DNA of 64,000 nt from NCBI RefSeq assembly GCF_018327705.1, contig NZ_BNEM01000002.1, positions 1,488,001 to 1,552,000 of the forward strand, in the 5' to 3' direction. The stretch is from Catellatospora sp. TT07R-123 (GTDB taxonomy: Bacteria; Actinomycetota; Actinomycetes; Mycobacteriales; Micromonosporaceae). The notes beneath the pieces were generated by a model, which was not told the origin of the DNA, searched no databases, and saw only the letters and a list, made by a program, of their open reading frames with translations. Shown here in pieces: positions 41,422 to 50,200 of this stretch. Positions within the stretch are counted from its first letter, which is position 1, and the number at the start of each line of letters is the position of its first letter. Position numbers and translations under genes: made by a program.

Positions 41422-41440
41422 TGAGACTGGGCTGAGACTG
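41422..41440 (+). promoter_or_regulatory. SARP-like direct repeat
   Basis: TGAGACTG at 41422-41429 and again at 41433-41440: an exact 11-bp period, as in binding sites of AfsR/SARP-type activators. It lies between the divergent ATPase-regulator gene and the small secreted protein gene. Confidence 0.5.
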
Positions 41441-41512
41441 TCGACTCGCGATGGACACCGATGGTCCGATGTGGCGGCACGACCACCGATCAACCTTTCC
41501 CGGAGGTATTCC

Positions 41513-41863
41513 ATGCACGTACGCCACGCTGTCGCCCGCGGCCTGGGCCTGGCCGCACTCATCGCGGGCACGATCGTCGGGGTGGCCGCCGCCCCGGCCG
41601 CCGCCGCCCCCGACTGCATCGTGATCAAGGACATCTCGTACTACAGCGGCCAGATCCTGGCCGAGGCCGACTGGTTCTGCTACTCCACCGGCCAGAGCAC
41701 CCCGTGGCCGGTCGCCATCCAGCGGCAGGACGCCGCCGGCAACTGGGTCACGCTGGCCAGCGGCACCGGCTCGGCGTCGTACTCCTGCGTCGGCACCGCG
41801 ACCAAGACCTACCGCACCGGCGGCACCGTCAAGGACCGCAGCGTCACCGCCGCCTGCGGCTGA
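41513..41863 (+). CDS. Small secreted protein, uncharacterised
   Basis: 116 aa, with CGGAGG before the ATG at 41513. Signal peptide 1-32 (AAPAAAA|APD). The mature part is 84 residues with four Cys (DCIVIKD, WFCYSTG, SYSCVG, TAACG), which would make two disulfides, and a Trp/Tyr-rich beta pattern. It resembles small actinobacterial secreted proteins of unknown role. The SARP-like repeats upstream suggest control by growth phase or secondary metabolism. Confidence 0.75.
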   Translation: MHVRHAVARGLGLAALIAGTIVGVAAAPAAAAPDCIVIKDISYYSGQILAEADWFCYSTGQSTPWPVAIQRQDAAGNWVTLASGTGSASYSCVGTATKTYRTGGTVKDRSVTAACG

Positions 41864-41928
41864 CCCCGCAACGCTCCCCACCAGGGGGCGCCGGCCGCGA
41901 AGGGGCGCCGCGCCACACCCCGTTTTTT

Positions 41929-41993
41929 ATCGACGCTGGCCTATCCAGAGGACAATCTTCCAAGATCCGTGCTCTAGATAGGCCAGCGTCAAT
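41929..41993. repeat. 65-bp palindromic element, copy 1
   Basis: 25-nt arms (41929-41953 and 41969-41993) with ATCGACGCTGGCCTATC at the outside and a 15-nt centre. Arms differ at a few positions (CCAGAGGAC against GTGCTCTAG), so this is the degenerate copy. It lies between same-strand genes, 65 bp after a stop. Confidence 0.85.
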
Positions 41994-42047
41994 GCTGGGC
42001 GGAGCGGGCGACCCCGACCGCACCCGGCCCGACCGCCCGACAGCCCT

Positions 42048-42143
42048 GCCACGCCACGCCACGCCACGCCACGCCACGCCACGCCACGCCACGCCACGCC
42101 ACGCCACGCCACGCCACGCCACGCCACGCCACGCCACGCCACG
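42048..42143. repeat. Pentanucleotide microsatellite ACGCC, about 19 units
   Basis: Eighteen perfect ACGCC units (42051-42140) plus partial units at both ends. It ends 15 bp before the start codon of the DUF1801 gene, where the ribosome site should be. The units would shift spacing by 5 bp per slippage event. Confidence 0.95.
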
Positions 42144-42158
42144 ACCGACAATGAACCC

Positions 42159-42527
42159 ATGGCGACCCAGTACGCGACAGTCGACGACTACCTGGCCGCA
42201 CAGCCGGACGACGTCCGCGACGTCCTGCTCCGCATCCGCCAGACCGCCCTGTCGGCGATACCCGGCAGCGCGGAGCGGATCAGTTACAACATCCCGACCG
42301 TCACCCTGGACGGCGGGAACGTCCTGCACTACTCGGGCTGGAAGAACCACGTCAGCGTCTACCCGGTCCCGAACGGGGACGAGGCCCTCGATCGGGACGT
42401 CGCGGCATACCGGGCGGGCAAGGGGACGCTGAAGTTCCCGCTCGCCGGACCGGTCCCGTACGAGCTGATCGCGCGGGTGGCCGCCGCCCTGGCCGAACGG
42501 CGCCGCAGGGAGCATCCGCGCGGCTAG
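42159..42527 (+). CDS. DUF1801-family protein
   Basis: 122 aa. It opens [20 protein letters not shown] and carries the family core ([55 protein letters not shown]), normal in length and order. DUF1801 proteins have an MmcQ/YjbR-like or YdhG-like fold and unknown biochemical function; cytosolic. The start codon is immediately preceded by a pentanucleotide microsatellite (42048-42143) in place of a normal leader, and no purine-rich ribosome site is visible. Confidence 0.88.
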   Translation: MATQYATVDDYLAAQPDDVRDVLLRIRQTALSAIPGSAERISYNIPTVTLDGGNVLHYSGWKNHVSVYPVPNGDEALDRDVAAYRAGKGTLKFPLAGPVPYELIARVAAALAERRRREHPRG

Positions 42528-42570
42528 CGTGGACTGGTGCCCTAACTCTGCGACGGACGGGGGACCGATC

Positions 42571-43941
42571 ATGGGCGGGCCGAGTGTGCAGACGCTGCGC
42601 GACCAGGTCAAGGGCCAGGTCGTCACGCCAGACGACGCTGGGTACGACCAGGCGCGCGCCGTGTACAACGCGATGATCGACCGGCGCCCCGCCGTCGTGG
42701 TGCGCTGCACCGGGGTGGACGACGTGCGGGCAGCCGTGGACTACGCCCGCGAGAACGGGCTCGACCTGGCCGTACGCGGCGGCAGCCACAGCGTGCCCGG
42801 GTTCGGCACGGTGGACGGCGGCGTGGTGGCCGACCTGTCCGGCATGCGGGCCGTCACCGTCGATCCCGGCCGCGGCACCGCGCGGGCCGAAGGCGGCGCC
42901 ACCTGGGGCGACTTCAACGCCGCAACCGGCGCCCACGGGCTGGCCACGACCGGCGGCATCATCTCGACCACGGGCGTGGGCGGGCTGACGCTGGGCGGCG
43001 GCATCGGCTACCTGGCCCGGGGCATGGGCCTGTCCTGCGACAACCTGGTGTCGGCCGAGGTGGTGCTGGCCGACGGCAGGATCGTCACCGCCGACGAGAA
43101 GCAGCACGAGGACCTGTTCTGGGCGCTGCGCGGCGGCGGCGGCAACTTCGGCGCGGTGACCGCGTTCGAGTTCCGGCTCGGCCCGGTCGCCGAGATCTAC
43201 GGCGGGCCGATGTTCTTCGAGCTGGCGGACGCGCGCGAGCTGCTGCGCTTCTTCCGCGACTTCATCGCCGACGCACCCGAGCAGTACGGCGGCTTCCCCG
43301 CGTTCCAGATCGCGCCGCCGCTGCCGTTCATCCCCGAGGACCGGCACGGGGAGCCGTTCCTGGCCGTGGTCAGCTGCTGGACCGGCGACCACGCCGAGGG
43401 TGAGCGGGTCGTCGACCGGATCCGGGCGGTGGCGCAACCGGTGGCGCAAATGGTCGGCCCGATGCCGTACGCGGCGCTGAACTCCGCGTTCGACGCGCTG
43501 GTGCCGCCCGGCCTCCAGCACTACTGGAAGGCCAACTTCGTCGACGAGCTGACCGACGACATCATCGACGCGCACCTGCGCTTCGGCCCGAAGGTGCCGG
43601 TGGTCAACTCGACCGTGCACATCTACCCGATCAACGGGGCCTGCCACCGGATCTCCCCGGACGCGACCGCGTTCGCCTACCGGCAGGCCAACTTCGCCAC
43701 GGTCATCGCGGGCATGTGGCCCGACCCGGCCGACAACGACGCCAACACCGCCTGGGTACGCGACTACTACGCCGCCACGGCGCCGCTGTCGGAGGAGGGC
43801 GGCTACGTCAACTTCATGGCCGGCGACGACCAGGACCGGGTGAAGGCGAACTACGGGGGCAACTACGCGCGGCTGGTGGAGGTGAAGCGCGCCTACGACC
43901 CCGCCAACCTGTTCCACCTCAACCAGAACATCCGGCCGTAG
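42571..43941 (+). CDS. FAD-binding oxidase of the BBE (berberine-bridge) family
   Basis: 456 aa from the ATG at 42571. The FAD domain (PCMH fold) holds AVRGGSHSVPGFGTVDGGVV, where His73 is the expected covalent flavin ligand, then GGITSTTG-like GIISTTGVGGLTLGGGIGYL. The substrate domain follows (about 210-400) and the BBE motif ends the chain (NYARLVEVKRAYDPANLFHL, NQNI). Bacterial relatives oxidise sugars, lactones or secondary metabolites. No signal peptide is seen, so cytosolic. Starts 43 bp after the DUF1801 gene and may be in its operon. The substrate is not predictable from the sequence. Confidence 0.92.
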   Translation: MGGPSVQTLRDQVKGQVVTPDDAGYDQARAVYNAMIDRRPAVVVRCTGVDDVRAAVDYARENGLDLAVRGGSHSVPGFGTVDGGVVADLSGMRAVTVDPGRGTARAEGGATWGDFNAATGAHGLATTGGIISTTGVGGLTLGGGIGYLARGMGLSCDNLVSAEVVLADGRIVTADEKQHEDLFWALRGGGGNFGAVTAFEFRLGPVAEIYGGPMFFELADARELLRFFRDFIADAPEQYGGFPAFQIAPPLPFIPEDRHGEPFLAVVSCWTGDHAEGERVVDRIRAVAQPVAQMVGPMPYAALNSAFDALVPPGLQHYWKANFVDELTDDIIDAHLRFGPKVPVVNSTVHIYPINGACHRISPDATAFAYRQANFATVIAGMWPDPADNDANTAWVRDYYAATAPLSEEGGYVNFMAGDDQDRVKANYGGNYARLVEVKRAYDPANLFHLNQNIRP

Positions 43942-43984
43942 TACGGGGCAGCGCGCGGCGGAATCGGCTGCGAGAATCCGCCGC

Positions 43985-44647
43985 GTGCCGCAATCCCACC
44001 GCAGACCGGTCGCCATCCCGCTCGCGCTCGCCACGACGCTGTTCGCGTTGGGCGTCCTCGGCGTCGCCGACACGGGCGTGCTGGGCGGTGCCGTGGTGAA
44101 CCACGGCCGTCACGTGTACCTGCTGCTGTTCAGCGAGTATCCGGAGTGGATGCTGTTCCTGGTGCTGGTGCTGCTGACGGCGGCCGCCGCCGTCGGCATC
44201 CGGACCCACTGGGTGCGGGTCACCGTGTCCATCATCGCCGCCCTCGCGCTGCTGGCCAGCCTGAGCCTGTGCATGATGTTCGCGGCGGCGCGCGGCATGA
44301 CGGGCGAGTCCGGCGCGACGACGGTCGCCAAGTCCGACGATTTCGCACTGGTCCGGTACAACCGGGCGAAGTTCATCTACTCCGACGACCTGGTCTTCAG
44401 GTTGCGCAGCCGCGACGGCCTGCTCAGCTACGAGAGCGGCTACGAACTCGCGTGCTTCATCTCCCCGTCGTCCGGGGCCGATCCGGAGTGGCTGTTCCAG
44501 GACGCGAGCCTGACCGGGCCCGACACCGTACGGGTCGTGGCGCAGGACGGCGCGGTCTGGGACGTCCGGTTCGACCCCGGCACGCTGCGGCCGGTGAACC
44601 CGGTCGACCGGTGCACCGGCGCCCCCGACCCGGTCGGCTCAGACTAG
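43985..44647 (+). CDS. Membrane protein with three helices and an external domain, uncharacterised
   Basis: 220 aa from the GTG at 43985. Three membrane helices (about 12-36, 53-72 and 78-101). The C-terminal 115 residues are extracytoplasmic: ALVRYNRAKFIYSDDLVFRL, YESGYELACFISPSSGADPE, ending in VDRCTG. Three Cys in all; no family found. Starts 43 bp after the oxidase gene, same strand. Confidence 0.7.
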   Translation: MPQSHRRPVAIPLALATTLFALGVLGVADTGVLGGAVVNHGRHVYLLLFSEYPEWMLFLVLVLLTAAAAVGIRTHWVRVTVSIIAALALLASLSLCMMFAAARGMTGESGATTVAKSDDFALVRYNRAKFIYSDDLVFRLRSRDGLLSYESGYELACFISPSSGADPEWLFQDASLTGPDTVRVVAQDGAVWDVRFDPGTLRPVNPVDRCTGAPDPVGSD

Positions 44648-44682
44648 GTCCGCTCCGGGTCGGGTGCCGGCCGGAACCGGCT

Positions 44683-45138
44683 CTAGCAGCCGGAACCGGC
44701 GCTGGACCAGCAGTAGAGGTGCTCGTCGGCGGCGCGGGCGCGCCGGGCCAGCCCGGACAGCGCCTCGATCGTCGTCACCATCTCGTCGTCGCGGGGCGGC
44801 TCGTCCCAGTTCAGTTCCTCGACCTGCCCCCACCGCGCCGACAGCGCGGTCATCTGGTCCGGGGCGATCCCGGCGAGGGTGTCCCGGGTGGCGTCGTCGA
44901 GCGCGACCACCGACAGGCCGCGGCTGCCGGAGCCGCGCCACAGGAGCTCGAAATCGACGGTGCCGTTGTCGCCCCGCGCGAAGCCCACCAGGTAGCCGAG
45001 GATCAGCACCGGGTCGATCATCTGCAAGTCGACGGCGTCAGCGGGCGAGTCCGGAACGACGACGGGGCCGCCGTCCAGATCCTCGACGAGCCGGACGGCG
45101 GCGGCGTCGTCGGCCGCGCGAAAATAGTCGAACAGCAT
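44683..45138 (-). CDS. Uncharacterised 151-aa protein
   Basis: A soluble, acidic protein from the ATG at 45138: MLFDYFRAADDAAAVRLVED, then VDLQMIDPVLILGYLVGFAR and IAPDQMTALSARWGQVEELN. Mostly helical. The C-terminus ends with a short CWSSAGSGC motif. The overall pattern resembles small actinobacterial proteins of unknown function related to DUF1877-like families, but I cannot assign it safely. It follows the HIT-like gene with a 59-bp gap, same strand. Confidence 0.65.
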   Translation of the reverse strand: MLFDYFRAADDAAAVRLVEDLDGGPVVVPDSPADAVDLQMIDPVLILGYLVGFARGDNGTVDFELLWRGSGSRGLSVVALDDATRDTLAGIAPDQMTALSARWGQVEELNWDEPPRDDEMVTTIEALSGLARRARAADEHLYCWSSAGSGC

Positions 45139-45197
45139 TGCCTCACTTCACCATACGGCTGCGACATCCGCATCACCGCCACGGCCGATGGAGCGGA

Positions 45198-45803
45198 TCA
45201 CGGCGTGCGGCGTCCCCCGTACGAGGCGATCAGGGCGTCGACGACGGTCTCCGCGTCGGCTTCGGCGACGTCGGCCGGATACTCGGGCAGCAGGTCGTCC
45301 CAGACGATCAGCCACGACCCGAAGAACTGGGCCTGCCCCTCCGGGCGGGCGAAGAACCAGGTGTGCAGGTGCGCGGCGCCGTCGCCGAAGCGGTGGACGT
45401 GGGCCCGCGTCACGCCGGGCAGGGCGCCCATGTGGCGGGCGACGTGGGCGCTCAGCCGGCCCAGCTCGGCCGCCAGGTCGTCGGGCAGGTCCTCCAGGTC
45501 GTGGTGCGCCCGCGGGTGCAGCATGAGGACCAGCGGCACGGCCACGCCCGGAATCCGGGTCAGCCGCCAGTGGTCGTCGAACCAGATCCCCTGGTCCTGG
45601 CGGCGGCACGAGTTGCAGTCGGCGGGGTCCTCGCCGTGGCGGGGCTGCTCGGGCAGGACCGGCGGCCGCAGCGGCGTGACCCGCAGCCCCTCCTGCTCGA
45701 ACGGGCTGATGTCCCATCCGGTCATCCGGGCCAGGGGAAGCCGCCGGTCGCCGTCGGCGGCGGCGAGCGCGTGCGCGTGGAACTCGTCAGGTCGCAAAGC
45801 CAT
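45198..45803 (-). CDS. HIT-like (histidine-triad superfamily) protein
   Basis: 201 aa from the ATG at 45803. The HIT fold pattern is present: LVLMLHPRAHHDLEDLPDDL is the usual second strand and helix, and RAHVHRFGDGAAHLHTWFFA carries the His-x-His active-site remnant (HLHTW). An N-terminal pair of Cys (DCNSCRRQDQG) may bind metal. It differs from classic Ap4A hydrolases in having only HxH, so the catalytic class is uncertain. Cytosolic. Confidence 0.78.
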   Translation of the reverse strand: MALRPDEFHAHALAAADGDRRLPLARMTGWDISPFEQEGLRVTPLRPPVLPEQPRHGEDPADCNSCRRQDQGIWFDDHWRLTRIPGVAVPLVLMLHPRAHHDLEDLPDDLAAELGRLSAHVARHMGALPGVTRAHVHRFGDGAAHLHTWFFARPEGQAQFFGSWLIVWDDLLPEYPADVAEADAETVVDALIASYGGRRTP

Positions 45804-45961
45804 GGGCCGAACACTAGTCAGCACCGAGCACGGGCACCGCCCCGCTTGCGAGGACCAGCTCGGACGATAGCCATATGTCGCAATACGGACAAATGGGGTG
45901 TACCGGGGGTCTGCATAGGTCGATCATCTGCGGCAACGACCGAGTTGCGCGGAGGTACACC

Positions 45962-47146
45962 ATGTCCCGTCGACTCACCCGCCGGACCGCCCTGATCAGC
46001 GCCCTGGGCCTGGCCGCCGCACCGCTGCTGCCCGGCCGGGCCGCCGCCGCGCTCGCACCGCTGCGCCTGGGCCTGCTCACCAGCCCGGCCGACAACCAGC
46101 TGCTGTTCGGGGTGCAGCAGCGCGCCGCCGCACTGGGCGGCGGCGGCGCGCACGGCATGGCCACCCCGATCGAGTTGCTGACCCAGGACGTCGGCCAGAC
46201 CGCGACCTCGGCCCGTGAGGCGGTGTCCCTGCTGCTCGACCGGGGGGTGCACGGCATCGTCGGCCCGGCGGCGGGCTGGCTCGGCGAGGCGGCGGCGGCC
46301 GAGGCCGACCGCGCGTGCACCCCGATCGTGCTGCCCGCGCCGGGTGCGGCCCCCGAACTGGCGTACGCCTTCCGCAGCGCGCCCACCGACGCGCAGATCC
46401 ACCGCGCCCTGTTCACCGCGATGACCGGCGCGGGCCAGCGGGCGGCAGGCGTGCTGCGCCTGGCCCCGCGCGACACCCCGGCGCTGCGCGACACCGTCGC
46501 CGCCGAGGCCGCCGCGCGCGGAGCCTGGGTGGCCGCCACCGAGCTGCTGCCCGCCGACGCGGCCGGGCTGGCCGACCGGATCGCGGCGCTGCTGGCCGCG
46601 ACCCCCGACGCGCTGCTGCTGGACCTGCCCGCCGCGCTGGCGGCCCAGGCCGTCACCGCGGCCCGCGCGGCGTCGTGGACCGGGCCGGTCTTCACCACCC
46701 CCGACGCGGTGCAGCCCGCGTTCGGGCAGCTCGCGGGCCCGGCAGCCGAGGGGGTACGCGCGGTCAGCCCGTGGCTGCCCGTCGCCGCCGAGGCGCCCGA
46801 GGCGCTGCCCCAGCTGACGGCGGTACGCCGGTTCGCCGAGCGGCTGGCGGGAGCAGGGGGTCCGGCCGACCCGCTCGCCGGGTACGCCGCCGACGCCGTC
46901 ACGCTGCTCAACCAGGCGTTCCTCGGCCACCGCGACCGCCGGACCGCTCGCGAGCAGCTCGAATCCACCTGCTGCATCGGCGTGACGGGGATCTACAACA
47001 TGATGGCCGACGACCACGTCGGCCTGGCCCCGGAGGCACTGATCCCGGTCACCGCCCACGACGGCGGCTGGACCACGGCCGCGGCGCCACCGGCGGCCAC
47101 CCCACCCGCCCCGACCCAGACCGCTGAACCCACGCAAGACCACTGA
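45962..47146 (+). CDS. Tat-exported type-1 periplasmic-binding-like protein
   Basis: 394 aa from the ATG at 45962. The N-terminus SRRLTRRTALISALGLAAAP is a twin-arginine signal ending near GRAAAAL. Residues 35-350 form a Peripla_BP_6-like fold (PLRLGLLTSPADNQLLFGVQ, VSLLLDRGVHGIVGPAAGW, CTPIVLPAPGAAPELAYAFR, ALLLDLPAALAAQAVTAARA). It differs from solute lipoproteins in lacking a lipobox. A Pro/Thr-rich tail ends the chain. Probably an external binding or sensory protein; no permease nearby. Followed by a 25-bp-stem palindrome. Confidence 0.85.
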   Translation: MSRRLTRRTALISALGLAAAPLLPGRAAAALAPLRLGLLTSPADNQLLFGVQQRAAALGGGGAHGMATPIELLTQDVGQTATSAREAVSLLLDRGVHGIVGPAAGWLGEAAAAEADRACTPIVLPAPGAAPELAYAFRSAPTDAQIHRALFTAMTGAGQRAAGVLRLAPRDTPALRDTVAAEAAARGAWVAATELLPADAAGLADRIAALLAATPDALLLDLPAALAAQAVTAARAASWTGPVFTTPDAVQPAFGQLAGPAAEGVRAVSPWLPVAAEAPEALPQLTAVRRFAERLAGAGGPADPLAGYAADAVTLLNQAFLGHRDRRTAREQLESTCCIGVTGIYNMMADDHVGLAPEALIPVTAHDGGWTTAAAPPAATPPAPTQTAEPTQDH

Positions 47147-47204
47147 AGTTGCCGGGCAATCGGGCACTCGGCAGGTGCGCGAGTGCCCGATTGCCCGGCA
47201 ACTT
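47146..47204. terminator. 25-bp perfect stem after the Tat protein gene
   Basis: Arms 47146-47170 and 47180-47204 (outer end AAGTTGCCGGGCAATCGG, then GCACTCG) with a 9-nt loop. The stem begins on the last base of the stop codon. It ends transcription between two convergent genes; the length is unusual for a simple terminator. Confidence 0.75.
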
Positions 47205-47217
47205 GGGTGAGGGAAGA

Positions 47218-47254
47218 GGGGCCGGTGGGAGGTCGGCGTTCTCCCACCGGCCCC
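47218..47254 (-). terminator. Terminator of the GH92 gene
   Basis: A perfect 14-bp stem, GGGGCCGGTGGGAG (47218-47231) and CTCCCACCGGCCCC (47241-47254), loop 9 nt, 6 bp from the stop of the minus-strand GH92 gene. It is stacked against the 25-bp palindrome of the convergent gene. Confidence 0.8.
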
Positions 47255-47260
47255 GGTCTG

Positions 47261-50200
47261 TCAGCCGATGAGCTCCCATTCGGCGAGCTGGGTCTCGGCG
47301 GCGCCGTGGTTGGCGGTGATCTGGATGCGGTAGCGCTGGTACGCCGTGGGGCTAGCGACGACGAAGGCCCGGGTCTGGCGCCGGTCCGCGAAGTCGATGT
47401 TCGTGCGGGTGTCCACGGTGGTCCAGGTGACGCCGTCGTTGGAGCCCTGCAGCGTCCAGTTCTTCGGGTCCCGGCCGGGGAGGTCGTTGGCCGAGGTCAG
47501 CGTGTACTGCTTGACGGCCACCGACGACGAGCCGGAGAACTGGTAGGTCAGGGTGGCCGTGTTGGCGAAGGTGAGCCACTTGGTCAGCGACGTGTCGTCG
47601 ACCAGCTGGTTGCGGCCCTCGCCGGTGCCGTTCTCGCCGCTGACGGTGATGGTGCCGCCGGTGGCCCGGTCGGGCATCCGGACCGGCGCGCCGGTACCGG
47701 TGGTGATGGAGGCCGGGATGTCGCCGGCGCCGGTGCCCCAGCTCGACGGGTTCGGGCCCATCACGAAGGACAGCGTGCCGCCCGCGAGCAGGTCGGCGTG
47801 GGTGATGTAGTTCTTGGTGTACGCGACGCCGTTGAGCGTGGCGCTCTGGATGTAGCGGTTGGTGTCGCTGACGCCGGGGGCGTTCACGGTGAAGGTGCTG
47901 CCGTTCTCCAGCGTGATGGTGGCCTTGGGGTGCAGCGGCGCGCCGATGGTGTAGTCGGTGCTGGCCATGCGGGCCGGGTAGAAGCCCAGCGCGCTGAAGA
48001 CGTACCAGGCCGACATCTGGCCGTTGTCCTCGTCGCCGAGGTAGCCGTTGCCGGTGGCGGTGCCGGGGCCGTAGAGCTGGGTGAGCACCTGGCGCACCCG
48101 GTTCTGGGTCTTCGACGGCGTACCGGCGTAGTTGTACATGTAGATCATGTGATGGATCGGCTCGTTGGCGTGGGCGTACTGGCCGAGGTTGGCGTCGTAG
48201 GCCTCGCGCATCTCGTGGATGACGCCGCCGTAGCAGCCGACCAGGTAGTCGCGGGGTGCCGCGAAGACCGCGTCGATCTTGGCGGAGAGCTGGGCGCGGC
48301 CGCCGTACAGGTTGGCCATGCCCTGCGGGTCCTGCGGGGCCGGGGTGGCGTAGTGCCAGGGTGCGCCCTCGGTGAAGTCGCAGCCCCACTCGTTGGGCTT
48401 GAAGTTGGCGTCGGTGGTGCGCCACGCGCCACTGGTCTGCCTGCCCCGGAAGAAGCCGACCGACGGGGACCACAGGTTGGCGTAGTCCAGCGCCCGGTTG
48501 CGGAAGTAGGCCGCGTCCTCGGTCTTGCCCAGGGCCTGGCCGAGCTGCGAGATGCCGAAGTCGTTGACGGCGTCCTCAAGGGTCCACGAGGCCGCTTCGC
48601 TGCGCACGTCGGTCGGGACGTACCCCTTGAAGGTGCTGACCTCGATGCCGTTGCGGCCGTTGGGGTTGTAGTCGGTGTAGACGGTCGCGTTCTTCACCGC
48701 CGAGGCGTACGCGGCGTTGTAGTCGAAGTTGCGGATGCCCTTGATGTAGGCGTCGGCGAAGGCCAGGTCCTGGTTGCTGCCGACCATCGCGCCGACGTTC
48801 CACGGCCCGGACCAGCGCGGCGTCCAGCCGCTCTGCTTGTACGCGTTGACGAACCCGTCCAGCATCTCGCCCGACTTCGTCGGGGTGAGCAGCGTGTACA
48901 GCGGCCACGCGGCCCGGGAGGTGTCCCAGAAGCCGTTGTTGACGTACATCTGCCCGTCGTGGACGACGTTGTCGTACGGGCTGAAGTGCCGCCGTACGCC
49001 GCCGACCAGCTCCGAGCGGTTGTTCGGGTACATGTACGACCGGTACAGGTTCGAGTAGAACGTGATCAGCTGGTCGTTGGTGGCGCCCTCCAGCTTCACG
49101 GCACCGAGGGCGCTGTCCCACAGGGCGGCGGCCTCGTCGCGTACCGTGTCGAAGCTCTTGGTCCCGACCTCCTGCGACAGGTTGCTCTGCGCCTGCGCGA
49201 CGCTCATGAACGAGGTCGCCATGCGCAGCGTGACCTTCTCGCCCGCGCCGGTGGCGAACCGGATCCAGCTCGTCACCCCCTGGCCGGTGATGACGCCGGA
49301 GGACGCGATCGCCTTGTCGACCGTGGCGTAGACGTACATCTTCTGGCCGCGGTGGGTGATGTCACCGGAGATCACGCGGTTGGCGGTGTCGACGTTCAGG
49401 GCGCCGGTGCCGCTGTCGATGGTGTCGAACAGGATCATCGACTCGGCGGCCGACGGGAACGTGAACCGCATGACGCCCGCGTGGTCGGTGGGCGCCAGCT
49501 CGGCGGTGATGCCGTACGTGTCCAGCTGCGTCTTGTAGTAGTGCGCCTTCGCGACCTCGTTGGCGTGGCTGTAGGTCGACTGGCGCGCGGCGGGCGTCGA
49601 CTTGACCGCACCGGTCATCGGCATGACCTGGAGCTGCGCGTAGTCGCCGATCCAGGGGCTGGGCTCGTGGCTGACGCCGAAGCCCTGCACCGTGTTGTCG
49701 GCCCACTCGTACAGCCAGTTGTCGCTGTTGCCCTTGGTGAACGGGGTCCAGAAGTTGAACCCGTGCGGCACGGTCGCGCCGGGGAAGGTGTTGCCGCGCG
49801 AGTACGAGGCGCCCTGGTTGTTGGTGCCGCGCCGGGTCTCGACGTAGTCCGACAGCCGGCCGGCGGCGTTGGCCGCGATCTGGATGTCGTCGAAGTAGCC
49901 CCGGAAGGTGCCGGTGTTGAGCGGCTGGTCGTAGCCGATCAGGATCTGGTCGACGGTCTTGCCCGCGACGTTGGCGCCGATGTTGGACGTGACGAAGTTC
50001 CAGACGTCGAAGCTCAGCACCGAGCCGCTGCCCTGGAACGTCGGGTGCACCCGCACGCCGTGCTGGTCGACGGCGCCGGAGTCGCGCAGGTGGGTGCCGT
50101 CGGTGAACAGCAGGTCGACCGCGACGTCCAGATGCCCGCCGGACTGCGGGAACACCCAGTACGACAGCGTGGTGGTCGGCGAGACCGCGACGTCGACGTC

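Noticed and set aside
42048-42143. CRISPR array
   Set aside because: The repeat unit is 5 bp with no spacers, and no cas genes are present.
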